The notes beneath the pieces are model-generated. The model saw only the letters and a list, made by a program, of their open reading frames with translations. It did not search any database and had not been told where the DNA came from. From Pseudomonadales bacterium (GTDB lineage: Bacteria > Pseudomonadota > Gammaproteobacteria > Pseudomonadales > Pseudohongiellaceae), in NCBI GenBank assembly GCA_012103535.1, contig WLWQ01000004.1:62001-126000 (forward strand): DNA of 64,000 bases, written 5' to 3'. Position numbers and translations under genes: made by a program. Below, one piece after another: positions 43,492-52,137 of the stretch (positions are counted from its first letter, which is position 1; each line of letters opens with the position of its first letter).

Positions 43492-44585
43492 GGTGCTTCT
43501 CCCTCCCAGTCTTCAGGCATGATAGCGGTGAAGATTCGTTTCGGCGCTTGGCCAACCGGAAAGCGCTTAACCACTTCTTGCGTGTGCACATCGACTACGG
43601 CTGTTTCGTTATGACCGGAAACTCCTACCCAAAGATAATCACTGTCCGGCGTTGTGGTAATCCAGGCGGGGTTGCCGATGTAAACTCGGCCGATGTATTC
43701 GTAATCTGGAAATGTATAACCGTAAATGTGAGACGTGGCACGGCTGGAATGCCAGACCTGGCTCTGGTCTGGTAAAACCACTACGCCATGGCTTGGTGCA
43801 CTTTGAATGCCGTCAGCAGTTTGATCCATGCGGTCCCAGGAATCTTGGGGCGGACTAATTTTGTTTAATACTTCCTGAGTTTCCCAATCGATTTCCCAGA
43901 AGCCGTGCCAGCCACCTACATTTACTAGCATGGAACGAGTGGAGCCATCTTCGTTAACGGTAAAAGTAAGAGGGCGAACACCGCCGGTAAAGGGATTTTG
44001 TGAATAGGGTATAGAAGTTTCGAATACGACTTCGTCGGTTTCAGTATCGATGGCGATAATCTCGCTAGCGCCGATCATGCCACCAACTGCGTATTTGCCG
44101 TCTGGAGTCACAAATGTGTTGTGCACTCCGCCACCGGTTTCGATGTTGGCAATAATCTCATTTGTGTCCATCGAGATTACTTGAATGAGTGGCTCGGCAA
44201 TAATTGCTACGTAAACTTTCCGTGCGGTCATACTGGCGGACAAATTGTGGGGTCCATTGGCCAGCTCAACTCTTTTTACTATTTCTAAAGTGCGAGTATC
44301 GACAATATCAACGGTATGATCGAATTCATTGGTGAAATAGTAGAATGTTCCATCGGCATGCACAGTAGCGCCATGGTTATGGGGCAGATTTTCGATATAG
44401 CCAACCTGTTCCATGGTGCTGGGATCAAATACATACACGTCATCACCAGCTGAATTAGTCTGGAGAATGCGGATGGGCCGATCGGTTATTTCGCCGTCGA
44501 CGAAATCTGAAACATAAGTTTGGGCAGTGGCTGTGGCGCTGATTAAGCCTGCTATGGCTAAGCAGAAGAAAATCGCTTTTTTCAC
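43488..44585 (-). CDS. Exported YVTN-type beta-propeller protein
   Basis: Seven-bladed propeller with YVTN-like blades (about 365 residues). The GTG at 44585 is preceded at five bases by GGAGG, so I prefer it to the ATG four codons upstream. A signal peptide follows (to about 21). Blades repeat patterns such as LPHNHGATVHADGTFYYFTNEFD (about 45-67) and VHNTFVTPDGKYAVGGMIG. These proteins resemble the cytochrome d1-type or lactonase-like propellers. It opens a tight operon with the two cytochrome lipoproteins. Confidence 0.82.
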   Translation of the reverse strand: MKKAIFFCLAIAGLISATATAQTYVSDFVDGEITDRPIRILQTNSAGDDVYVFDPSTMEQVGYIENLPHNHGATVHADGTFYYFTNEFDHTVDIVDTRTLEIVKRVELANGPHNLSASMTARKVYVAIIAEPLIQVISMDTNEIIANIETGGGVHNTFVTPDGKYAVGGMIGASEIIAIDTETDEVVFETSIPYSQNPFTGGVRPLTFTVNEDGSTRSMLVNVGGWHGFWEIDWETQEVLNKISPPQDSWDRMDQTADGIQSAPSHGVVVLPDQSQVWHSSRATSHIYGYTFPDYEYIGRVYIGNPAWITTTPDSDYLWVGVSGHNETAVVDVHTQEVVKRFPVGQAPKRIFTAIMPEDWEGEAP

Positions 44586-44720
44586 AGGAACCTCCAAGAT
44601 TGATTTGGTTTTAGGTGGAGTTGAATTGCAGGTCGTTCTTCTTATTATTTGTCGACGTTGAACATAGCACCCTAGGCCCTAGCCCGCAATATTATTGAGT
44701 CTTAGACACTATTCCTGACA

Positions 44721-45215
44721 CTACTTGCGACTGTTTTTGGCCTCAGGAATTAGGATGTTCAAGGTTTCCTTAACCAGTTCCATGACTACATAGCTGGTCG
44801 ATTCCTGGACACCGGGCAAACTAAGTAAGCTACTGCCAAGAAATTCTCGGTAGGCGTCCATATCAGCTACACGCGCCTTGATTAAATAGTCAAAATTTCC
44901 AGAAATCAGGTAACACTCTTGAACTTCTTCTAATGCCACCGCGGCGGTTTTAAATTTTTCAAAAATGTTTTGGGAGGTACGTTGCAGACGAATCTGAACG
45001 ATGACAATCAGATTGGCTCCCAGATAGGCCGGATTCAGCAGGGTTGTATAACCCTGAATAATTCCATCCCGCTCCATGCGACGGACCCTCTCCAAACATG
45101 GGCTGGTGGAAAGGCCGACACGACGGGCTAATTCTGCATAGGTAATACGTCCATCATTTTGCAATTCCTGCAAGATCTTGCGATCAATTTTGTTCAGTTC
45201 AATCATCTCATTCAT
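44721..45215 (-). CDS. Lrp/AsnC-family transcriptional regulator
   Basis: Small DNA-binding regulator of 164 residues. The N-terminal winged helix-turn-helix contains LNKIDRKILQELQNDGRITYAELARRVGLS (about 7-36, described by position) and SPCLERVRRMERDGII; the C-terminal RAM domain (about 75-150) binds an amino acid and forms octamers. It is divergent from the alanine dehydrogenase gene, the usual arrangement for a regulator of that enzyme, and it probably answers to alanine or another small amino acid. Confidence 0.92.
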   Translation of the reverse strand: MNEMIELNKIDRKILQELQNDGRITYAELARRVGLSTSPCLERVRRMERDGIIQGYTTLLNPAYLGANLIVIVQIRLQRTSQNIFEKFKTAAVALEEVQECYLISGNFDYLIKARVADMDAYREFLGSSLLSLPGVQESTSYVVMELVKETLNILIPEAKNSRK

Positions 45216-45366
45216 GTCTGCTGTACCAGAATAAATTACCAGAATAATGGAATATTTCAGTAAAAAATACTACATAGGCCTTAATTCTCAATCAATTCAA
45301 TAAATTATATGGTCTTCGCTCATTTATACTAGGTGGATCGAGAAAGTGCTTGCGGGGGAAGGTCAT
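45216..45366. promoter_or_regulatory. Divergent Lrp-type / ald promoter region
   Basis: About 150 bases with long AT-rich stretches (around 45240-45315) between the two divergent genes. A GGGGGAAGG site just before 45367 is the alanine dehydrogenase ribosome-binding site. Several AGAATAAT/ATTTCAG-like pieces could be Lrp contacts, but no single site is certain. Confidence 0.4.
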
Positions 45367-46506
45367 ATGCTTATCGGAATACCGAAAGAAATCAAAACAC
45401 TGGAATTCAGAGTCGGATTGACGCCTGCTGGTGTCTCTGAGTTAACTCACCACAACCATGAAATTCTTATTGAATCCGGGGCTGGAAAGGGTTGTGGATA
45501 CGACGATCAGCAATATCGCAGCGCTGGTGCCGAAATTGTCGATACTGCTGCTGAAATATTTGAGCGAGCGGAACTGCTTGTCAAAGTTAAAGAACCCCAG
45601 CCTGCCGAATGCAAAATGCTGCGCCCCGGACAAACCCTTTTTACTTACTTGCATCTTGCGCCCGATCCAACTCAAACACGCCTGTTAGTGGAATCAAGAG
45701 CGACTTGCATCGCCTATGAAACAGTGACTGATGCTAACGGTGGATTGCCATTACTCACGCCAATGAGTGAAGTTGCTGGACGCATGGCAGCCCAAGAAGG
45801 TGCCCACTGCTTGGAAAAAGCCCAGGGAGGAGCAGGTATTCTTATGGGCGGTGTACCAGGCGTTGCTCCAGCCAATGTATTGGTTATTGGAGGCGGAGTT
45901 GTTGGTATTAACTCGGCGCGTATAGCTATGGGCATGGGCGCAAATGTAACGATTGCGGACCGCTCTCTAAAACGCTTGCAAGAAATTGATACTCAGTTCG
46001 GACAAAAATTCAATACGCTTTACTCGACACGAGAAGCATTGGTTGATTTATTGCCCACTACAGATCTTATTATCGGAGCAGTACTAATTCCAGGAGCGGC
46101 TGCGCCAAAATTGATCACCAGGGACATGTTAAAAATAATGAGACCTGGCACGGTGATGGTTGACGTAGCCATAGATCAGGGCGGATGTTTTGAAACGAGC
46201 ATGCCTACTACACATGCCAATCCTATTTATGAAGTTGATGGAATTATTCATTACTGCGTCGCTAATATGCCTGGTGGCGTGCCAAGAACATCAACTATGG
46301 CGCTAACCAATGCGACTCTACCTTACATTATAAAGCTCGCAAACCAGGGCCCAGTTCAAGCGTTACTTGATGATGAGCATTTTCTGGATGGGCTAAATGT
46401 ACACAACGGCATGGTAACTATGGAAGCCGTAGCTAAGGACTTGGGCTACTCAACTATAGATCCAGCGGATGCGCTATTGCGCAATACTATGCGTATAGCT
46501 AGTTAA
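45367..46506 (+). CDS. ald: Alanine dehydrogenase
   Basis: Reversible NAD-dependent deamination of L-alanine to pyruvate and ammonia. The 379-residue protein starts MLIGIPKEIK, as the family does, with the ATG at 45367 following GGGGGAAGG; an upstream alternative adds seven residues. Key features: RVGLTPAGV (about 15-23), KVKEPQPAE (about 73-81), catalytic His in YLHLAPDP (about 96), Rossmann motif VIGGGVVGINSARIAMGMGA (about 172-191), and VDVAIDQGGCFETS (about 265-278). It is controlled in all likelihood by the divergent Lrp-type regulator. Confidence 0.95.
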   Translation: MLIGIPKEIKTLEFRVGLTPAGVSELTHHNHEILIESGAGKGCGYDDQQYRSAGAEIVDTAAEIFERAELLVKVKEPQPAECKMLRPGQTLFTYLHLAPDPTQTRLLVESRATCIAYETVTDANGGLPLLTPMSEVAGRMAAQEGAHCLEKAQGGAGILMGGVPGVAPANVLVIGGGVVGINSARIAMGMGANVTIADRSLKRLQEIDTQFGQKFNTLYSTREALVDLLPTTDLIIGAVLIPGAAAPKLITRDMLKIMRPGTVMVDVAIDQGGCFETSMPTTHANPIYEVDGIIHYCVANMPGGVPRTSTMALTNATLPYIIKLANQGPVQALLDDEHFLDGLNVHNGMVTMEAVAKDLGYSTIDPADALLRNTMRIAS

Positions 46507-46660
46507 TGTGATTTCACAGGTGGTAACTTAATGCCGGGCGATAAATAGTCCAACTTTTTTATGTCGGCGGGATCGGAATGTCATGAAAGCGGTGACATTG
46601 TAGCCACTCTGCTCTTATCATCATTGCTTTACATAAATAGATTCATTCGCAATAACTCTT

Positions 46661-48235
46661 ATGTCGAAAGATGCAATCATAATTGGTGGCGGGCACAACG
46701 GCTTGGTGTGTGCAGGCTATTTAGCTAAGGCTGGGTTTGCCGTAAGAGTAATTGAAAAAAATCACCAGGTTGGCGGACCCGCCAGTACAGAAGAATTCTA
46801 TCCTGGCTTCCGTAATTCAGTTGGCGCATATACTGTCAGTCTCCTAAATCCGAAAGTAATTAATGACCTCGAACTGCATAAGCATGGGATGACTATTGTT
46901 GAGCGGAAGGTAAATAATGTTTTTCCTTCGAATGACAATAACTTTCTGGCGTTTGTTAATGATCGTGATGAGTTACAAAAAGAGATTGGTCGATTCTCAG
47001 CTCATGACGCGGCGCAGCTTGATCGATTCCTAAACGATATTTCCATGGTGTCAGACCTAATTAGTGAACTGCTGTTAGAGACACCGCCAAATGTAGGAAA
47101 CGGTCTCAGAGAGGTAATCAAAACTGCGTTGTTAGGCAATCGTTTACGCAAGCTTAGTGTCGACGAAAGCCGAATTGTCTTGGATATTTTCACCAAGAGC
47201 GTTTCTGATTTTCTTGACTACTATTTTGAAGATACCAGAGTCAAAGCAGCTTTCGCTTTCGATGGATTGGTAGGTACATACGGCGATACCAAACAAGTAG
47301 GCACTGCCTATGTGCTAATTCATCACGCATTTGGTGAGGTAAACGGAAAAAAAGGACTCTGGGGTCATGCTCTCGGTGGAATGGGAGCAATTACTCAAGC
47401 CATGGCAAGCTTTGCTCAATCCCAAGGAGTGCAAATTGAATTAAATCGTTCAGTTAGCGAAGTGGTAGTTGAGCAGGGGAAGGCTATAGGTGTGAAGTTA
47501 CAAGACGGAGAAATACTCGAATCAAATTGTATTGTTTCGAATCTCAATCCGACGCTTCTCTATAAGAAGCTAATCGAACCGTCGCATCTTTCAGACGAGT
47601 TCAATCGGAGAATTAACAATTACAAAAATGGCTCTGGAACTCTGCGCATGAATGTTGCCCTAAAAGAGATTCCACGATTTTCGTGTTTCGAAAACCAGTC
47701 AAGAACCAGTGACGATCATTTAACTTCAGGAATTATTATTGGTCCTTCCATGGACTATCTCGATTCTGCTTTTAATGATGCAGAGCTAAACGGATGGTCT
47801 AGCGAACCAATTATCGAAATGTTAATCCCTTCGACTCTCGATGAAAGCTTAGCCCCTCCGGGGCAGCATGTAGCCAGCCTGTTTTGCCATCAATTCGATC
47901 CTGATCTGGATTGGGATCAGTATCGTGACCAGGCTGTTGAAACTGTTTTGAATCAAGTCGAAAAATTTGCGCCTGGTTTTCGTGATCTCATTTTAGGTCA
48001 ACAGGTATTAACGCCATTAGATTTGGAAAGGAAATTTGGCTTGGTGAAGGGAGATATTTTCCACGGAAAATTAACCCTCGATCAGATGTTCAGTGCTCGT
48101 CCAATGTTAGGATATGGCAATTACCGGTCACCGATTCGAAACCTGTATATGTGTGGTTCTGGCACCCATCCAGGGGGCGGTGTGACTGGCATTCCTGGGC
48201 ACAACGCAGCGCGAGAAATACTTAAAGATTCCTAA
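46661..48235 (+). CDS. FAD-dependent oxidoreductase, phytoene desaturase/PYROXD2-like
   Basis: Flavoprotein of 524 residues with a dinucleotide-binding N-terminus IIIGGGHNGLVCAGYLAKAG (about 6-25), VIEKNHQVGGPASTEEF soon after, and a C-terminal FAD motif including YMCGSGTHPGGGVTGIPGHNAA (about 494-515). It is of the carotenoid/amine oxidase-like group related to human PYROXD2 (NAD(P)/FAD oxidoreductase). The substrate is unknown. No carotenoid genes are beside it. It stands alone downstream of the alanine dehydrogenase. Confidence 0.86.
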   Translation: MSKDAIIIGGGHNGLVCAGYLAKAGFAVRVIEKNHQVGGPASTEEFYPGFRNSVGAYTVSLLNPKVINDLELHKHGMTIVERKVNNVFPSNDNNFLAFVNDRDELQKEIGRFSAHDAAQLDRFLNDISMVSDLISELLLETPPNVGNGLREVIKTALLGNRLRKLSVDESRIVLDIFTKSVSDFLDYYFEDTRVKAAFAFDGLVGTYGDTKQVGTAYVLIHHAFGEVNGKKGLWGHALGGMGAITQAMASFAQSQGVQIELNRSVSEVVVEQGKAIGVKLQDGEILESNCIVSNLNPTLLYKKLIEPSHLSDEFNRRINNYKNGSGTLRMNVALKEIPRFSCFENQSRTSDDHLTSGIIIGPSMDYLDSAFNDAELNGWSSEPIIEMLIPSTLDESLAPPGQHVASLFCHQFDPDLDWDQYRDQAVETVLNQVEKFAPGFRDLILGQQVLTPLDLERKFGLVKGDIFHGKLTLDQMFSARPMLGYGNYRSPIRNLYMCGSGTHPGGGVTGIPGHNAAREILKDS

Positions 48236-48287
48236 TCTAGCGATTATTCAGGGTCCCCCTCAAATCTCCCAAAATAGGAGTGTTAGG

Positions 48288-48347
48288 ATGTCTTTTCCAA
48301 TTATTGCCGTACCAAAGCCTCGCATTGGCGTAATTGAAGCAGTCTAG
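48288..48347 (+). CDS. Possible 19-residue peptide ORF
   Basis: ATG at 48288 with TAGGAG 8 bases upstream, encoding MSFPIIAVPKPRIGVIEAV, then TAG. There is no known family and no clear link to its neighbours. It may be a leader-type short ORF for the YfiR gene region or a chance frame. Confidence 0.2.
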   Translation: MSFPIIAVPKPRIGVIEAV

Positions 48348-48416
48348 TGTTTTACCCCAGCAAATTCGGGTGTTTCGACTATATTTAGTAGGATTCTTAC
48401 ATGTCACTGGAATTCG

Positions 48417-48998
48417 ATGACTGTACTGATTAGCTGGACACGACCTAAAAATCTTAAGTGTGCCTGGATGATTCTTTCATGCTTGATTTTTTCCCTTGTC
48501 TCAAATTTGAGCCACGCTCAAGCCAGCTTTGATGAAGAAGACATCAAAGCTGCATTTCTCTATAACTTCGCAGATTTTATCTCCTGGCCCTATGACGGAT
48601 CAGGCTCTGTTAATAGATCATCTCTAAACTACTGTGTGCTTAGTGAAGCAACGGTTCAACGCTCATTACGTTCTCTGCTTACGCAAGAAGAGAATGCAAC
48701 GTTGCAGCGAAACTATGTATTCGTATCTGATCGTACGGAATTAGAAGATTGCGATTTAGTATTTCTAGGAGAAGGGGACAGCAGCTATTTTGATGAGCTT
48801 GCAGCATTAGCAGCGAGTGAAGTGTTGACAGTTGGTGATCATAGTGAATTTCTCGCAGAAGGTGGAATGATTCAGTTGTCTCGAGAGCAAGATCGAATTC
48901 AAGTAATTATTAATCTGGATTTAGTAAATCAAAGTGGATTTCAAGTTAGTTCACAGCTGTTAAGACTTGTAAACATCTATGAGTTAAATGCGCAGTGA
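48417..48998 (+). CDS. YfiR family protein (DUF4154)
   Basis: Periplasmic protein of about 190 residues with an N-terminal signal region (hydrophobic 18-35, cut near SHAQA). The family start DEEDIKAAFLYNFADFISWP (about 39-58) is clear, with the paired Cys (CVLSEATVQ and EDCDLVF) and the late SSQLLRLVNIYEL. YfiR proteins restrain a diguanylate cyclase or other membrane sensor, but no YfiN or YfiB gene lies next to it. Instead a barrel protein follows 63 bases later. The start is ambiguous (ATG at 48417 or 48468). Confidence 0.82.
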   Translation: MTVLISWTRPKNLKCAWMILSCLIFSLVSNLSHAQASFDEEDIKAAFLYNFADFISWPYDGSGSVNRSSLNYCVLSEATVQRSLRSLLTQEENATLQRNYVFVSDRTELEDCDLVFLGEGDSSYFDELAALAASEVLTVGDHSEFLAEGGMIQLSREQDRIQVIINLDLVNQSGFQVSSQLLRLVNIYELNAQ

Positions 48999-49061
48999 GT
49001 ACATGCAATCAAATTTGACCAAGTGTTTTGCCCAATCGAACCACTTGTTAGGAAAAGAAAA

Positions 49062-50180
49062 ATGAAAGAGCAACAATCCGTAAACGCCAAGCAAACACTA
49101 CACCGTTTGTTGTTATTTAATTTTGTAGCTACGACAATGGTTGTAATTTCTCAGAATGCTTTCGCCCAAGACGTTCCAGCGGACTTGTTAGACCTGAGTA
49201 TTGAGGAATTATTCGAAGCCAATATTCGAGAAGAGAATCCCACAGGATCTGGTATTTCTCCGCTGCAGGGAAATAAATGGCGTTTCGCTATTCAATATCA
49301 ACGATCTGAGTTTGAAGGCTACTTCGACGGATCCGATAAGCTTTCTCTCGACGAAGTTTCCTTCATTCCAGGAACGGAAGCTCGTACAGCAGATAATTTT
49401 CCAGTAGTTCCGGCTATGATTTGCCAGAATGTAAAAGCATTCACAGTGGCCTATGAACTGAATGACCGTGTTTCGCTACAAATGGTCGTTCCTCATGTTG
49501 AGCAAAGTACTGACCATTTCAGTAGCGTTCCTGGTTACGAAAGATTTGTAATTGATTCTAAGGGTATTGGCGATGTAACCCTACTCGGGACTTATCGACT
49601 AAGCGGTGAAAGTGAAGATGGATGGCTATTAGGCTTAGGGGTCAGCCTCCCAACCGGTTCTATAGATGAAGAAGGGGATACACCACGAGCTCCAGGCAAT
49701 CAACAACTACCGTACTCGATGCAACTAGGATCAGGCACATTTGATATTCCTTTAAACATTGCTTATAGTAGGAACATGGGTAGCTATAGTTGGGGTGCCG
49801 AACTATCTGGCCGTTTCCGTCTTGGTGAAAATGATAGAAATTATTCGCTTGGTGATCGCGCATCTGTTTCAAGCTGGTTGCGACTGAATTCCATTGACTG
49901 GCTGCGACCTTCACTAAGACTAAGATATGAATACTCAGGCGACATTAGTGGTATCGATGATGAATTGCTTGTACCTGGCCCTTTCGCTTTTCCTGCGCCC
50001 GTAACCAATCCAACGATGTATGGCGGCAGTCAGGCAACAGTTTCACTTGGTTTTGCCGTGCCCGTGCACGGAGCAACACAATTGAATTTAGAATTCGGTA
50101 AACCCTTTTATCAATCACTCAATGGGCCCCAAGTAGGAGAAGATTATCAATTTAGCGCATCGCTGAATTTCAGTTTTTAG
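49062..50180 (+). CDS. Outer-membrane barrel protein with TonB-receptor-like N-terminal motif
   Basis: 372 residues from the ATG at 49062 (AGGA about 9 bases upstream), with a signal peptide ending NAFAQ. The mature start DVPADLLDLSIEELFEANI matches the 'LLDLSLEEL' segment seen in TonB-dependent receptors that sit beside YfiR genes, but no plug follows. The rest is a beta-barrel of roughly 12-14 strands ending SASLNFSF. It follows YfiR in a probable operon. I infer a channel or assembly protein that kept the N-terminal motif; the substrate is unknown. Confidence 0.7.
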   Translation: MKEQQSVNAKQTLHRLLLFNFVATTMVVISQNAFAQDVPADLLDLSIEELFEANIREENPTGSGISPLQGNKWRFAIQYQRSEFEGYFDGSDKLSLDEVSFIPGTEARTADNFPVVPAMICQNVKAFTVAYELNDRVSLQMVVPHVEQSTDHFSSVPGYERFVIDSKGIGDVTLLGTYRLSGESEDGWLLGLGVSLPTGSIDEEGDTPRAPGNQQLPYSMQLGSGTFDIPLNIAYSRNMGSYSWGAELSGRFRLGENDRNYSLGDRASVSSWLRLNSIDWLRPSLRLRYEYSGDISGIDDELLVPGPFAFPAPVTNPTMYGGSQATVSLGFAVPVHGATQLNLEFGKPFYQSLNGPQVGEDYQFSASLNFSF

Positions 50181-50393
50181 AATTAACAATTCAGCTCGAC
50201 TCAATAATGATGATTCCGATCTGTGTATCAAATACAGGGTCGCTGGCCGTCCCACTTCGTAATAGAATTTCCACCCGAAAGCTACTCGATCTACTCGAGA
50301 TAGCAACTATCTGCTAAGTTTGCTCGGACTACCTTTATTGGATAGTTAGTATTCGAATAACATCAATGTTCGTACGCCTCATTGGAAATTTCT

Positions 50394-51329
50394 ATGTCAC
50401 ATGGTACTCACGACTATAAAGTCGATCCTCGTAACGAAAACATTCAAATAAGCATCAACGGTGATCTTTATCTTCGCGATGAAGCTAAAGTTTCCGTATT
50501 CGATTCAGGCTATATCCTGGGTGATGGAGTATGGGAAGGCCTGAGACTGCATAATGGTAAGTTGTTCCACATCGATCAGCATTTGGATCGGCTTTATGAA
50601 GGTGCGAAAGCCCTGGATATGGATATCGGAATAAGTCGAGAGGAACTTGTGAACCAGATAGAAAGTACTTGCCGGGCGAATGCAATGGAAAGTGGAGTGC
50701 ACATTCGTTTAATGGTAACTCGCGGAATAAAAGCCACGCCTTATCAAGATCCACGGATCACCATTTCACCTCCAACGATTGTGATCATACCTGAGTATAA
50801 ATCGCCTTTAGAAGAAACTCTGGAAAAGGGAATCAAGCTGTTTACGGTACACGTACGTCGTGGCTACCCAGACGTACAGGATCAGAAGCTCAATAGTCAT
50901 TCTAAACTGAACTGCATAAGCGCTTGCATTCAAGCAGCCAAAGCCGGTGCAGATGAAGCGCTTATGTTAGATCCACACGGCTTTGTTGCGACCTGTAATT
51001 CAACCCATTTTTTTATCGTGCGCCGCGGAGAAGTTTGGACTTCCAGCGGCGACTATTGTCTTGGAGGAATTACTCGGCGAACAGTAATTGAATTATGCAA
51101 ACAGAACGAAATTCCGGTATTCGAAAAGAACTATTCACTTACTGATGTCTATGGGGCAGACGAAGCATTCGTCACAGGCACCTTTGCCGGAGTAGCACCA
51201 GTGGTTGAAGTGGATGGTAGAGTGTTGGGTGACAGTTCCTCAAATCATCAAGGCAAGCGCGGACCGATTGTGGAGCGCATGCAACAATTCTACTTGCAGT
51301 TACTCGAGGCGGAGTGTCCCTCAAGATGA
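50394..51329 (+). CDS. Class IV PLP aminotransferase (BCAT/D-amino-acid type)
   Basis: Fold-type IV aminotransferase of 311 residues from the ATG at 50394. It has VFDSGYILGDGVWEGLRLHNG (about 37-57), an Arg in IRLMVTRG (about 107-114), the PLP Lys region DQKLNSHSKLN, the phosphate-binding CLGGITRRTVIEL (about 228-240) and the late EAFVTGTFAGVAPVVEVDGR. It lies between branched-chain and D-amino-acid transaminases in style. The stop overlaps the next start (ATGA), tightly coupling it to a sulfotransferase-like gene; in plants and some protists related domains occur fused. Confidence 0.87.
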   Translation: MSHGTHDYKVDPRNENIQISINGDLYLRDEAKVSVFDSGYILGDGVWEGLRLHNGKLFHIDQHLDRLYEGAKALDMDIGISREELVNQIESTCRANAMESGVHIRLMVTRGIKATPYQDPRITISPPTIVIIPEYKSPLEETLEKGIKLFTVHVRRGYPDVQDQKLNSHSKLNCISACIQAAKAGADEALMLDPHGFVATCNSTHFFIVRRGEVWTSSGDYCLGGITRRTVIELCKQNEIPVFEKNYSLTDVYGADEAFVTGTFAGVAPVVEVDGRVLGDSSSNHQGKRGPIVERMQQFYLQLLEAECPSR

Positions 51330-52057
51330 CCCTGCGTTTGGCCATGTGGTCCGGGCCCAGGAATATCTCCACCGCCATGATGCGTGCCTGGGAAAATCGC
51401 ACTGACTGCGTAGTGGTGGATGAGCCATTTTATGCCTGTTATTTAGGCTCTACCGGTTTAGAGCATCCAATGCGTGATGAAATAATGCAGGTGCAATCGT
51501 CAGCTTGGGAGGAAGTGGCAAATCAATTAAGTCACGGCCAAGAAGGCGTCGACATTTACTATCAAAAACAAATGACTCACCACATGCTGAAAAATATTGA
51601 TTTAAACTGGACGAAGAATCTTAAACATTGTTTTTTAATTCGCGATCCTTTTGAAGTTGTAAACTCATACTGTGAAAAAATGGAGACTATTTCTGTTGAA
51701 GACATAGGAATAGTTAGACAATGGCAACTTTATCAGGACATATCCGCAATAACCGAACAGAAAATACCAGTCATAGATTCGGCACAGGTGTTAAAGCATC
51801 CAGAAAAAGTGTTGAAAGCAGTCTGCGCGCAATTTTCGATACCGTTTTCGACTAGAATGCTGCAGTGGCCCCCTGGAAGAAGAGAGAGTGATGGTGTTTG
51901 GGCGTCCCATTGGTATCAAGTAGTGGAGCGAAGTACAAATTTTGCCCCTTATAAAGAGAGAATCATAAAGCTTACCAACGAGCAGCAAGAAGTAGCCGAA
52001 AAGAGTGTGGAAGCGTATGAAAATATGTTAGACCGATCGATACTATTGCTCAATTAA
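51326..52057 (+). CDS. P-loop sulfotransferase-like protein
   Basis: The 243-residue protein begins MTLRLAMWSGPRNISTAMMRAW, the 5'-phosphosulfate-binding loop of this family, with FLIRDPFEVVNSYCEKM near the middle (about 101-117), the typical 3'-phosphate Arg/Ser region. A catalytic His/Lys is not certain, so kinase, transferase or binding roles remain possible. The ATG at 51326 overlaps the aminotransferase stop (ATGA); an in-frame GTG at 51314 is the alternative. The strict coupling suggests the two proteins act on one substrate. Confidence 0.8.
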   Translation: MTLRLAMWSGPRNISTAMMRAWENRTDCVVVDEPFYACYLGSTGLEHPMRDEIMQVQSSAWEEVANQLSHGQEGVDIYYQKQMTHHMLKNIDLNWTKNLKHCFLIRDPFEVVNSYCEKMETISVEDIGIVRQWQLYQDISAITEQKIPVIDSAQVLKHPEKVLKAVCAQFSIPFSTRMLQWPPGRRESDGVWASHWYQVVERSTNFAPYKERIIKLTNEQQEVAEKSVEAYENMLDRSILLLN

Positions 52058-52137
52058 ACTTGGTGTTGTAATTCTTAGTGTTGGTAATATCGTTAAATCA
52101 AAAAATTGAAATTATTTTTATGGAGTTCGAAGAAGTC

